Shown here one piece after another: positions 8,755-16,929 of a DNA stretch of 42,947 bases. The position numbers and the translations under genes are program-made. The first letter of the stretch is position 1, and every line of letters begins with the position of its first letter. The notes beneath the pieces are model-generated. The model ran no database searches. It saw nothing but the letters and a program-made list of their open reading frames with translations, and was not told the origin of the DNA. The stretch comes from Candidatus Hermodarchaeum yapensis (lineage in GTDB: Archaea; Asgardarchaeota; Hermodarchaeia; Hermodarchaeales; Hermodarchaeaceae), in the NCBI GenBank assembly GCA_016840405.1, contig JAEOSK010000023.1:1-42947 (forward strand). Direction: 5' to 3'.

Positions 8755-10233
8755 TCATGAACTATTTTCTTTGGCTATTTGATCTGCAACAATTTGTGAA
8801 GATACAAGAGCCATTGGAACTCCAATTCCTGGATGAGTGTATTGTCCCGTGTAATAGAGGTTTTTCACCTTCTTACTTTTATGGCGTGGTCGAAAGAAGG
8901 CGGATTGACGAAATGTATGGGTAAGCCCCACAGCTGTGCCTTTGTAGGCATGATAATCATTGGCAAAATCGTTCAAAGCGAAGATGCGTTTAACGGTGAT
9001 TGAATCTTGAAACGATTCTCCAATTGATTCCTCCATGTGTGTGATGATTTTGGTGAAGTATTTTTCTCGAATCTGTGGTGTATCTTCAATTCCCGGAGAA
9101 ATAGGGACAGTGACAAAAATATTCTCTTTACCTTTCGGTGCCACAGACGAATCGTATCGTGAGGGACAGCAGACATAATAAGCTGGTTCGTCAGGCCATG
9201 CGGGTTGATCAAAGATTTGGTTGAAATGTTTCACCCAGTCATATTCGAGAAAGCAATTATGGTGAGTTAATTGTGGTAATTTCTGGTCGACTCCAAGATA
9301 CAGCACAAAGGCTGAAGGCGCAATGATTTTCTTTTCCCAGTATTTTGCTGAGTAAGTTTGATATTTTTTATCAAGCAATTCCATTTCAGAAAACGGATAA
9401 TCCGCATTGACAATTACTATATCGGCATCAGTTACTCCCTCAGAGGTCTGCACATGGTGTGCTTGACGATTCTTTACATCAATATGAGTGGCATCAACTT
9501 CAAATTGAAAAACCGCACCATAAGATTCGGCAAGTTTCATAATTCCTTCAGGAATCATCCCAAGGCCACCTCGAGGGTACCAGACACCAAGATTGTAATC
9601 GATATGTGAAATAATCGAGTAGAGTGCAGGAGTATTGGTTGGGTTTCCTCCGAGGAATACAATAGGATATTCTAGGATTTTTCGGGCACGATCACTTTTG
9701 AAGAATTTACGGACCCATTTGTCAATGTTACTTAAGATGTGCAATTTTTGTCCAGCTTTTATGAGCTTAGGGCTAAACATGGACCAGATACTGCTCAAAT
9801 CCTCGTACATAACACCCTCCATCATGAAAGTGTAGGTTTCTTCAGCTTTGTCCAAATATTTCTGTAATTTTTCGCCACCTTTTTCTTCAAAGCTATCAAA
9901 AGTCTTCAAATTGGGTTCTAAGTCAGCTGAAATATCGACAACATCATCTGCTCCAAAAAAGATACGATAATTTGGATCGAGTCGAATTAATTCATAATAA
10001 TCAGCTACTGATTTTTCAAATTGAGCAAAGAAATTTTCAAAGATTTCTGGCATAAGATACCAAGAGGGGCCCATATCAAAGACAAACCCCTCGGTTTTCC
10101 AAACTCGGGCACGTCCTCCAACTTCAGTGTTTCTTTCAATCACTTCTACATCGAAGCCATTTTTCGCAAGAAGCGCAGCAGCAGCTAGACCGCCTACACC
10201 AGCACCAATAATCAGAACTTTTTGGTTCTTCAT
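8755..10233 (-). CDS. crtD: CrtI-family carotenoid desaturase, probable CrtD (3,4-desaturase)
   Basis: An FAD-dependent phytoene-desaturase-type enzyme of about 492 residues. The N-terminal fold VLIIGAGVGGLAAAALLAKNG is followed by VIERNTEVGGRARVW. The C-terminal family signature (YTGQYTHPGIGVPMALVSSQ) binds FAD and membrane carotenoid. The ATG at 10233 is used; a TTG 27 bases upstream is also open. Linkage with lyeJ and the cruF remnant, and the presence of a second CrtI paralogue at 11427, argue that this copy performs the later 3,4-desaturation of elongated C45/C50 carotenoids rather than phytoene desaturation. That division of labour is inferred from cluster order only. Expression probably comes from the shared intergenic region at 10261-10436. 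Confidence 0.82.
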   Translation of the reverse strand: MKNQKVLIIGAGVGGLAAAALLAKNGFDVEVIERNTEVGGRARVWKTEGFVFDMGPSWYLMPEIFENFFAQFEKSVADYYELIRLDPNYRIFFGADDVVDISADLEPNLKTFDSFEEKGGEKLQKYLDKAEETYTFMMEGVMYEDLSSIWSMFSPKLIKAGQKLHILSNIDKWVRKFFKSDRARKILEYPIVFLGGNPTNTPALYSIISHIDYNLGVWYPRGGLGMIPEGIMKLAESYGAVFQFEVDATHIDVKNRQAHHVQTSEGVTDADIVIVNADYPFSEMELLDKKYQTYSAKYWEKKIIAPSAFVLYLGVDQKLPQLTHHNCFLEYDWVKHFNQIFDQPAWPDEPAYYVCCPSRYDSSVAPKGKENIFVTVPISPGIEDTPQIREKYFTKIITHMEESIGESFQDSITVKRIFALNDFANDYHAYKGTAVGLTHTFRQSAFFRPRHKSKKVKNLYYTGQYTHPGIGVPMALVSSQIVADQIAKENSS

Positions 10234-10323
10234 GGAAAATTTTCCCCTAAAGAGACTCAATTTTTCATTTCTTGATATTTAATAATATGGTATAAATTCA
10301 TACAACGATTTTTTAATTAGTCA

Positions 10324-10343
10324 TGTCTTATAATAATAAGACA
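10324..10343. promoter_or_regulatory. 20-bp perfect palindrome in the divergent crtD/crtB promoter region
   Basis: The sequence TGTCTTATAATAATAAGACA consists of two 8-base arms (TGTCTTAT and ATAAGACA, exact reverse complements) around a 4-base centre. It sits in the 200-base gap between divergent crtD and crtB, which also holds AT-rich TATA-like stretches (around 10275-10300 and 10405-10435). Position and symmetry suit a dimeric repressor or activator operator controlling both carotenoid operons. No bound factor can be named. An RNA hairpin is less likely because it is AT-rich. Confidence 0.5.
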
Positions 10344-10436
10344 GTTATGATAGAAAGAGAGAAGCTTTTAAAAACTGAAATAGGAATTCCTTCAAAACTT
10401 AACGGCGTTTAAAAAAATATTTGGAGCTTTATTATA

Positions 10437-11375
10437 TTGCTTAGGGGAGAGAATTACCATTTAGAAGTTATCCCTACAACAATTCGTCCCAAGGAAAAGT
10501 TAAGCCAGGGTGAATTAAAACGGGCTTATAGTTATTGTTTGGGTTTATTTGGTAAACATGCAAAATCCTTTCATTTTGCTTCACGGTATCTTGAAACTGA
10601 CCAACGAAGAAGTATAGCTGCCCTTTATGCCTTTTGCCGTTTAACAGATGATTTTGTAGACGAAGTAGACATGAAGCCGAGCCAAATTGACACTGAGCTT
10701 AATGTTCTGACTGATATTGTACTTCGTTTAAGTGAAGGGGAATCCTTCAATCACCCGATTTTCCAAGCATTTGGCGATACATTAGTGAAATATCAAATTC
10801 CTGTTCAATATCTCAATGAATTAATTGAAGGCGTGAGGATGGATGTTCACCAAAAAGAACTCCAAAACCAACAAGAACTCGATCTTTACTGTTTCCGAGT
10901 TGCGTCCACTGTTGGTTTATCGATGTGCCACATATGGCGGTCTATTCACCCCGAGACACTCCAACGGGCATCCGAACTTGGCATAGCGATGCAGCAAACA
11001 AATATTCTTCGAGATATTGCTGAGGACTATGATAAGGGGCGAATCTACATACCCTTGGAAACCCGTAAAAAGTTCAGGGTGTCAGTTGCAGATTTCGAAG
11101 CCAGGCAAATTACACCGAATTTCCGATTTTTATTAAAACATGAGATTGCCAAGGCAAGAGCCAACTATGCCAGTGCAGAAATCGGTATGATGGACCTTCC
11201 TTCTGCAGCGGCTTTTACCATCAAGGTTGCATCAAGAGTATATGCAAATATCTTGAATCAAATCGAGAAGATGGACTATCAAGTGTTCAAGGCGCGAGCA
11301 GTGGTTCCTAAATGGAAGAAACTCTGGATAGCCTATCAGTGTCGCCGTGAGTACAAACGCGACCTTCGAAAATAA
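10437..11375 (+). CDS. crtB: Phytoene synthase
   Basis: A 312-residue squalene/phytoene synthase that condenses two geranylgeranyl diphosphates to phytoene, the first committed carotenoid step. Two Asp-rich motifs are clear: RLTDDFVDEVD (D71, D72, D75) and NILRDIAEDYDKGRIYIP near residue 200. The preceding SFHFASRYL segment is the family N-terminal helix. The called start is TTG at 10437 and leaves about 30 poorly conserved residues before the domain; no better ATG is available, so the exact start is uncertain. It is followed 51 bases later by crtI in the same direction, forming a crtB-crtI operon divergent from crtD-lyeJ-cruF. Confidence 0.93.
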   Translation: MLRGENYHLEVIPTTIRPKEKLSQGELKRAYSYCLGLFGKHAKSFHFASRYLETDQRRSIAALYAFCRLTDDFVDEVDMKPSQIDTELNVLTDIVLRLSEGESFNHPIFQAFGDTLVKYQIPVQYLNELIEGVRMDVHQKELQNQQELDLYCFRVASTVGLSMCHIWRSIHPETLQRASELGIAMQQTNILRDIAEDYDKGRIYIPLETRKKFRVSVADFEARQITPNFRFLLKHEIAKARANYASAEIGMMDLPSAAAFTIKVASRVYANILNQIEKMDYQVFKARAVVPKWKKLWIAYQCRREYKRDLRK

Positions 11376-11426
11376 ATTTTGTACCGATTATTTGAGGCAA
11401 ATGAAAATTCCCTAAAGTGACTTAGA

Positions 11427-12935
11427 GTGACCCCAAAAAACACACAAAACATTGTCATAATAGGCGGAGGTTTTGGTGGCTTATCAGCAGCAGTACGATT
11501 GCAAGCCAATGGTTACAATGTAACAGTATTGGAAAAACGTAACCAGCTTGGAGGTCGAGCTGGACTCATTGAACGAAAAGGTTTCCGATTTGACACAGGC
11601 CCTACGATAATTACTCCACCTTCCGTAGTAGAAGATATCTTTCTCGAAGCAGGACGCGATCCCCAGGACTATGTTGAACTAGTTTCAATTCATCCGCACT
11701 ATCGCCTCCATTATGCCGATGGAACACACTTCGATATTGGCACTTTCGAAGAGGTTGCACAGCAAATTCAACAACTGAGTCCTAATGATTTGAAAGGGTA
11801 TCAGAAATGGCTCGAAATTCTTGAACCCATCTATAAACTCGGCTTCGAAAAATTCGCAAACACACCCTTTGATAGCCTTTGGAGTATGGCCAAGATTGTG
11901 CCATCAGCTATTCGTCTGAAATCTTACAAAAGTGTCTATGGACTTGTCGCTAGTTATATGAAAAACGAGAAGCTTCGTATGGCATTTTCATTTGTTCCCC
12001 TCTTTATTGGCGGAAATCCCTTCACGACAACAAGTGTTTATTCACTGATTGCCTATCTCGAAAATAAGTATGGTATGCTTTGGGTTCGGGGTGGAACCCA
12101 TCGATTCGTTGAAGCCTTAGAGAAGTTATACTTAGAACTTGGGGGAACTATCAAACTAAATTCAGAAGTGACTAAAATTGAGGTCGATGAGAAAGACCGG
12201 AGGGTCACTGGTGTATTCACCGCAAGTGGAGATCACTTTCCCACTAACATTGTTATTAGTAACGCCGATGTTGCCATGACCTACATGAAACTCATTGATA
12301 AACGATTTCGTCGGAAAAACACAGATCGCCGATTCAAAAAGGCTAATTTTAGTATGAGTTTATTCATGGTTTATTTTGGAACTAAAAAGAAATATCCAGA
12401 TATGCCGCACCACAACGTCATTTTTGGCCCTCGATATAAAGAACTTATTAAAGACATCTTTGACCGTCATATCCTCCCTGATGATTTTTCCATTTATTTG
12501 CATGTACCAACAAGGACAGATCCAGAACTTGCACCTCCTGGTTGTGAAACCTTTTATGCATGTGTTCCGGTCACGCATCAAGACTCTGGAATCGATTGGG
12601 AAGAAATGAAAGAACCGTTTAAGAATCGAATTTTGCAGTACCTGAATGACCATTATCTTCCTGATTTATTAAATAACCTTGAGGTATGTGAGGTCTTTAC
12701 CCCCCAAGATTTTGAAAAAGAGCTGAACGCTTACAAAGGAAATGCATTCCAATTACAGCCTCTTATGACTCAATCTGGATGGTTCCGACCACACAATCGT
12801 TCACGTGATATAAAGGGCTTATACATAGTTGGTGCTGGAACTCATCCAGGTGCGGGAGTGCCGAGTGTCTTACTTAGTGGAAAAATTACTTCAGAGATCA
12901 TTTTCAGCGACTATGGGAAACCATCAATTGAATAA
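11427..12935 (+). CDS. crtI: Phytoene desaturase (CrtI type)
   Basis: A 502-residue CrtI-family desaturase. It begins with GTG, then the FAD fold IVIIGGGFGGLSAAVRL and VLEKRNQLGGRAGL, and ends with the family signature GLYIVGAGTHPGAGVPSVLLSGK. The internal motif FDTGPTIITPP follows the FAD fold, as in bacterial CrtI. It would convert phytoene to lycopene in several desaturation steps in the membrane. Position directly behind crtB suggests this copy, not the paralogue at 8755, is the true phytoene desaturase. Downstream is a 370-base stretch without an intact gene. Confidence 0.92.
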   Translation: MTPKNTQNIVIIGGGFGGLSAAVRLQANGYNVTVLEKRNQLGGRAGLIERKGFRFDTGPTIITPPSVVEDIFLEAGRDPQDYVELVSIHPHYRLHYADGTHFDIGTFEEVAQQIQQLSPNDLKGYQKWLEILEPIYKLGFEKFANTPFDSLWSMAKIVPSAIRLKSYKSVYGLVASYMKNEKLRMAFSFVPLFIGGNPFTTTSVYSLIAYLENKYGMLWVRGGTHRFVEALEKLYLELGGTIKLNSEVTKIEVDEKDRRVTGVFTASGDHFPTNIVISNADVAMTYMKLIDKRFRRKNTDRRFKKANFSMSLFMVYFGTKKKYPDMPHHNVIFGPRYKELIKDIFDRHILPDDFSIYLHVPTRTDPELAPPGCETFYACVPVTHQDSGIDWEEMKEPFKNRILQYLNDHYLPDLLNNLEVCEVFTPQDFEKELNAYKGNAFQLQPLMTQSGWFRPHNRSRDIKGLYIVGAGTHPGAGVPSVLLSGKITSEIIFSDYGKPSIE

Positions 12936-12976
12936 TCTGAGAAACTACTTTTTTTCGCTAATACCCTCGACAATTA

Positions 12977-13260
12977 TTACTTGAAAAGTTCTGTTGCTAG
13001 ATCCAAAGCGGATCTCGCATCAGGAGCATAACCATCAGCCCCAATCTTCTTCCAAAGCTCTTGATCAATCATAAATGCCCTACGGCCAACGACTATTTTC
13101 AAATCTTTAATATTGTCATTCTTTCTTATCGTAGTGATGACTTTCTCTACTTCAACGACATGCAGAGGAAAAGTTACTAAAAGGGCTAACAGATTAGCAT
13201 TCTGTTTTACTTGCTATATGAAAATTCTTGAAATATCAGAACTTCTGAGTACTTTGTTGA
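12977..13260 (-). pseudogene. Decayed B12-binding domain remnant
   Basis: This fills the otherwise gene-less stretch 12936-13304. Minus-strand reading from 13213 to 12977 gives 78 codons that resemble the C-terminal half of a cobalamin-binding domain: NANLLALLVTFPLHVVEVEK, then a LKIVVGRRAF strand-loop, then IGADGYAPDARSALDLA before the stop. There is no start codon at its head. The same frame continues upstream through a TAG (13214-13216) and then a TAA, with NKVLRSSDISRIFI between them, which fits the expected preceding part. The His of the DxHxxG motif is absent. It is a relic of either a corrinoid protein or a B12-dependent regulator. Confidence 0.6.
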
Positions 13261-13304
13261 TTTAAACCTTAGAGCAAATAGCAGAAAATGATGGCGCTTC
13301 ATTA

Positions 13305-13787
13305 CTATGGTGATCCCAATGCGATAGTTTCAATTATCTCCTTTAATTTCACAATAACGAGAGGTTTCTCTGGAGAAAGAGAAGCCCAGCTATCTGTGGT
13401 TTTCAATCCATGAGCTGCAAGGAAGTTTGTGGATAATTTTTTTGCACCAACTTCAGACATTTGCCTAATCACATTAGTTCTTTCCGCAGAATCCGTTACT
13501 ATTTCCAATTCTCCACGGAATACAACAAAGCAATATTGATGTAAATCAGGTTGGTAGGATTCGATTTCAACGGCTACACGATTATCTTCCTCGATGAGCT
13601 TCATTTTCTTCCCGTAGCGTGTGAAATGAAAATAGAGGTTTCCATTGATGTAGGCATACTGAAATGGAGCCATATACGGGTATTCTTCTCCCCTGAAAGC
13701 AATTCGACAAATTACCTGTTGTTTGAGTAGCTCTTCAACTCTTTGTCGCTCCATTTTAGGCAATTTAACAATAGACATTAGAAACAC
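13305..13787 (-). CDS. Pyridoxamine-phosphate-oxidase-like FMN split-barrel protein
   Basis: A 160-residue protein with the flavin-reductase/PNPOx-like split-barrel pattern: an N-terminal helix (RVEELLKQQVICRIAF), then YPYMAPFQYAYINGNLYFHFTRYGKKMKLIE, then VAVEIES and FVVFRGELEIV. Such proteins bind FMN, F420 or heme as cytoplasmic dimers. Archaeal members include F420-binding and flavin-binding types, and the cofactor cannot be fixed here. Met4 is an alternative start. It diverges from the photolyase gene at 13844, so the 56-base gap probably holds both promoters. It may belong to the surrounding light or oxidative-stress group, but that is only context. Confidence 0.75.
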   Translation of the reverse strand: MFLMSIVKLPKMERQRVEELLKQQVICRIAFRGEEYPYMAPFQYAYINGNLYFHFTRYGKKMKLIEEDNRVAVEIESYQPDLHQYCFVVFRGELEIVTDSAERTNVIRQMSEVGAKKLSTNFLAAHGLKTTDSWASLSPEKPLVIVKLKEIIETIALGSP

Positions 13788-13843
13788 CTCTTACATACCT
13801 GAAGAAGCCTTCCCAAATAAATGCAATACGGATTCTTAACTGG

Positions 13844-15244
13844 GTGGTGAACATGGAAAGAGCCTATGAAAACTCATTATTTATTTTTCGACGTGATCTA
13901 CGACTCGAGGACAATTTAGGGTTGATTAATGCACTCACCAACTCTTCGGAAGTTGTTCCATGTTTTTTCTTCGACCATAGACTACTAGCTACCAAGCAAC
14001 AGCATCATAATGCTATCCAATTTATGGTTGAAGCGCTGAAAGATTTGGATGATCAATTGACTCAGAAGAATGGCCAACTTTTTTGTTTTTCCGACTTTCC
14101 TGAAAAAAAAGTTCCAAGTTTAATTAGTTCACTTCATATTGATGCTATCTTTGTGAATCGTGATTATACCCCATTTAGTCAGCGACGAGATTCCCGGTTG
14201 AGAAAAATATGCGACCAGGCAAGTGTAGACTTTCACCAATTTGCTGATTTGCTTCTTAATGAGCCTGAAATGGTTCATAAATCGAATGCTGAACCGTATA
14301 AGGTCTTTACACCATTTTTCCAAAAAGCGGAGCAGATTCCTGTAGCGTCTTCGAAGGCGAATCCTCATCGGAATTATTCATCGCCAAAGATTTTGCGAAA
14401 AAAGATTCTCACCTCAGTTCTTAAGAAATATCAATTTCAGACCAACGAAAGGTTGCTTTTTCAAGGCAATAGATCTTCCTGCCTAAGAATACTCGAGGAT
14501 TTGAGTCCTTTTCGAGATTATGAAACCAAGCGTGATCTTCCCTTTGAGCATGGAACCACTCAACTATCACCGTATCTAAAATTTGGACTTTGTTCAATTC
14601 GAGAGGTCCATGCAGCTGTTTCGAACCAGTTAGGAGCAACACATCCTTTAATTCGACAACTATACTGGCGTGATTTCTATACTCATATTGCCTTTCATTA
14701 TTCCTATGTGTTTAAACGGGCATTCAAAGCCCGATACGAAAATCTTCAATGGAACAAGAGTAAAACACTCTTTCAAGCCTGGTGTGAAGGAAAAACTGGA
14801 TTTCCGATTGTAGATGCTGGGATGCGTCAACTCAATACGACTGGCTGGATGCATAATCGGGTTCGTATGATTGTCGCCTCATTTCTGACCAAGGATCTTC
14901 ACATAGACTGGCGTTCAGGAGAAAGGTATTTTGCTAAACATTTAGTCGACTATGATCCTGCAGTGAATAATGGAAATTGGCAATGGGCCGCTTCAACAGG
15001 TGTTGATGCACAGCCTTACTTCCGAATCTTCAATCCCTGGCGCCAACAAGAAAAATATGATTCCAACTGTGAATACATTAAACATTGGATTCCCGAATTA
15101 TCACAAGTCGAACCCAAGATAATTCACCGATGGTTTAAGCCAACAAAGTGGGATTCCCAACTCAATTACCCTAAACCCCTTGTTGATCATAAGCAAGAAA
15201 GCCAATTTTCAAAGGAACTTTTCGCGAAAACTTACTCAACTTAA
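13844..15244 (+). CDS. phr: Class I photolyase/cryptochrome-family protein
   Basis: A 466-residue deoxyribodipyrimidine photolyase with both domains. The N-terminal antenna-binding alpha/beta domain begins LFIFRRDLRLEDNLGL. The C-terminal FAD domain has the diagnostic stretches LYWRDFYTHIAFH, FPIVDAGMRQLNTTGWMHNRVR, DWRSGERYFAKHLVDYDPAVNNGNWQWAASTG and FRIFNPWRQQEKYD. This is the class I CPD type, which repairs UV-induced cyclobutane dimers with blue light. Two GTG codons and then an ATG (13853) all lie at the start. It converges with the Staygreen-family gene with no intervening base. Its setting beside carotenoid and rhodopsin genes implies a sunlit habitat. Confidence 0.93.
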   Translation: MVNMERAYENSLFIFRRDLRLEDNLGLINALTNSSEVVPCFFFDHRLLATKQQHHNAIQFMVEALKDLDDQLTQKNGQLFCFSDFPEKKVPSLISSLHIDAIFVNRDYTPFSQRRDSRLRKICDQASVDFHQFADLLLNEPEMVHKSNAEPYKVFTPFFQKAEQIPVASSKANPHRNYSSPKILRKKILTSVLKKYQFQTNERLLFQGNRSSCLRILEDLSPFRDYETKRDLPFEHGTTQLSPYLKFGLCSIREVHAAVSNQLGATHPLIRQLYWRDFYTHIAFHYSYVFKRAFKARYENLQWNKSKTLFQAWCEGKTGFPIVDAGMRQLNTTGWMHNRVRMIVASFLTKDLHIDWRSGERYFAKHLVDYDPAVNNGNWQWAASTGVDAQPYFRIFNPWRQQEKYDSNCEYIKHWIPELSQVEPKIIHRWFKPTKWDSQLNYPKPLVDHKQESQFSKELFAKTYST

Positions 15245-15703
15245 TTACTGTGTGTACTTACTGATGGGTCCCCAATTTTCAATACAGTCATTTTCTGGTT
15301 TCTTTGTACAAAAATGAATTAAAACAGGTGATTCATCCAATTCTTGTTCTTTGTCAAAGAATTCACGATCCCCATAACGGATAGCTTCTAAAACGAGGTC
15401 TAATTCCCGGCGAAAAATAGCTTCTCGAAAGCTTCGAGAGCCAAGTCCGCGAACAACCTGACAATAAACATGAAGAGCAGTACCATCTTCATCTATAGTC
15501 AATTCAGCAAGAACCTCATCCCGCATGAGTCGGGTGTACAAACCCTTGATTTGTTTGTAGTCGTAATCAGAGCCTATAGTGAGAAAAAGATTTCCCGTCC
15601 TATCTGAATGAGTAAGGGTATATCGACGGGGGAATTTTTGATTATTGGGTGATAGTGAATCGAGATAGCGAACTTTCAGTTTTTCAGGTCTCAATCTTGC
15701 CAT
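15245..15703 (-). CDS. Staygreen-family protein (Mg-dechelatase homologue)
   Basis: A 152-residue protein with the Staygreen domain pattern along most of its length: RRYTLTHSDRTGNLFLTIG, then YKQIKGLYTRLMRDEVLAEL, LHVYCQVV, FREAIFRRELDLVLEAIRYGD, and an end of the form PVLIHF...NWGPISKYT. Plant members remove Mg from chlorophyll a, and related proteins occur in non-photosynthetic bacteria where the natural substrate is unclear. The plant transit peptide and C-terminal Cys-rich motif are absent, as in prokaryotic members. It lies 25 bases downstream of the peroxiredoxin gene in the same direction. No chlorophyll-synthesis gene is in the window, so its substrate is unknown. Confidence 0.88.
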   Translation of the reverse strand: MARLRPEKLKVRYLDSLSPNNQKFPRRYTLTHSDRTGNLFLTIGSDYDYKQIKGLYTRLMRDEVLAELTIDEDGTALHVYCQVVRGLGSRSFREAIFRRELDLVLEAIRYGDREFFDKEQELDESPVLIHFCTKKPENDCIENWGPISKYTQ

Positions 15704-15728
15704 TTAAAACCCCAACACATGAAGTTCC

Positions 15729-16184
15729 TTAGAGTTTTAATTCATCAATCTTTGATATAATTTCATCAACGTGCCCTGGGACTCGAACCTTTGGCCATAC
15801 AAAGCGAATTATTCCTTCACGATCTATGAGAAACGTTGATCGTTGGGCAGAACCGGTTTCAGGTTTAAGCACATCGTAAAGTTTGACTACTTTTAGTTCC
15901 TTATCTGCGATTAGAGGAAACTGTAATGCATTTTTCGCTTTGAAACCAGATTGTCGTTTGACACTATCGGTGCTTACCCCAACGACTTTCACACCCATTC
16001 CTGTTAGACGAATCATATTATCACGAAAAGAGCATGCTTCCTTTGTACAACTTGGAGTACCCGCACGTGGATAGAAGTATAACACAATGATATTTCCACG
16101 AAGATCACTTAGTGTTAGTTCTGATCCATCATCGATAGGAGCGGTAAAATCAGGGGCATTTTGTCCTATTTCTGGTAAAGCCAT
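15729..16184 (-). CDS. bcp: Peroxiredoxin, BCP/PrxQ type
   Basis: A thiol peroxidase of about 151 residues. The peroxidatic Cys is in the motif YFYPRAGTPSCTKEAC, and a second Cys five residues on is the resolving residue of the atypical two-Cys PrxQ class. It reduces hydrogen peroxide and organic peroxides with thioredoxin-like donors in the cytoplasm. The ATG at 16184 is chosen because a strong GAGGTGAT Shine-Dalgarno lies 4 bases ahead; a GTG nine bases upstream overlaps that site. Neighbouring Staygreen, photolyase and rhodopsin genes make photo-oxidative defence a natural role. Confidence 0.94.
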   Translation of the reverse strand: MALPEIGQNAPDFTAPIDDGSELTLSDLRGNIIVLYFYPRAGTPSCTKEACSFRDNMIRLTGMGVKVVGVSTDSVKRQSGFKAKNALQFPLIADKELKVVKLYDVLKPETGSAQRSTFLIDREGIIRFVWPKVRVPGHVDEIISKIDELKL

Positions 16185-16238
16185 TTGTATCACCTCATTT
16201 AATTTTCAAGCCAATCTATGGTATTTAGAAGAGACAAG

Positions 16239-16263
16239 AAATGAGGGAAAAAACCCCTCATTT
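16239..16263 (-). terminator. Hairpin between the fasciclin and peroxiredoxin genes
   Basis: A 9-bp perfect stem (AAATGAGGG with CCCTCATTT) encloses a 7-base loop that reads GTTTTTT on the minus strand. It lies 20-44 bases after the fasciclin-domain stop codon and before the peroxiredoxin start. The T-run is in the loop rather than after the stem, so it could act as a weak terminator or an mRNA processing or stability element. Confidence 0.45.
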
Positions 16264-16282
16264 GATTGTAATTACTAGAATC

Positions 16283-16684
16283 CTAATTGGGCAAAATCAC
16301 TTTATCAATGACGTGGATCACGCCGTTCTCAGCTTCAATGTCAGCTTTGATAACGTGGGCATCATCGACTTTAACACCGTCCGAGGTGTCAATATGGATA
16401 CTTTGGCCCTGGACCGTTTTTATTTCGCCTTTGCTGATGACGTCTTCGGCCTTGTATTTTCCTGCTACAACGTGGTAGAGGAGAATCGCTTTCAGCTTTT
16501 CCGTGTCTTTTAGAAGAGCTTCGACCGTACCCTCTGGGAGCGCATTAAAGGCATCATCAGTTGGGGCGAACACAGTAAAGGGTCCATCACTCGACAAGGT
16601 TTCGGCTAATCCAGCCGCGGTAGCAGCCGTTAATAGAGTATTAAACTGGCCTGCATCTTTTGCAATTTTTACAATATTTTCCAT
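16283..16684 (-). CDS. Fasciclin (FAS1) domain protein
   Basis: A 133-residue protein that is essentially one FAS1 domain. The H1 box is [17 protein letters not shown], the YH region is [11 protein letters not shown], and the H2 box is [12 protein letters not shown] at the C-terminus. Bacterial and archaeal single-domain FAS1 proteins are usually exported or lipid-anchored adhesion proteins, but here no signal peptide or membrane segment is seen: the start [14 protein letters not shown] leads straight into the domain. It may be cytoplasmic, or exported by another route. It is monocistronic or leads into the peroxiredoxin gene past a hairpin. Confidence 0.93.
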   Translation of the reverse strand: MENIVKIAKDAGQFNTLLTAATAAGLAETLSSDGPFTVFAPTDDAFNALPEGTVEALLKDTEKLKAILLYHVVAGKYKAEDVISKGEIKTVQGQSIHIDTSDGVKVDDAHVIKADIEAENGVIHVIDKVILPN

Positions 16685-16768
16685 GTTTCATCAATCCTTG
16701 AATTTATGGACCCGGGGATGATTGTATTCAATCATTCTCGGAATTAACACTGTTAAGATTCTAAGCAG

Positions 16769-16778
16769 TATATAAATA
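16769..16778 (-). promoter_or_regulatory. TATA-like box upstream of the fasciclin gene
   Basis: On the minus strand the sequence reads TATTTATATA, a good archaeal TATA element, 85-94 bases upstream of the FAS1 start. This predicts a leader of roughly 60 bases. The rest of 16685-16929 holds no gene; the only other structure is a small GGTGG-TAATT-CCACC hairpin at 16872-16886, downstream of the rhodopsin gene. Confidence 0.4.
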
Positions 16779-16929
16779 TTATCCTTAATTAAAAAATTAT
16801 CTAAGTAAATAGTACAAGTCATTGATTACTATAAAATCCCCCCTAACCAGTCAAAACGCACTAAATTGAAAGGTGGTAATTCCACCAGCACAAGTCACCA
16901 GTGATTAGGAAATGATTTAATCCAACAAA

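Noticed and set aside
16872..16886. GGTGG-TAATT-CCACC hairpin as terminator of the rhodopsin gene
   Set aside because: The stem is only 5 bp, no T-run follows on the minus strand and it is about 45 bases from the stop; too weak to call.
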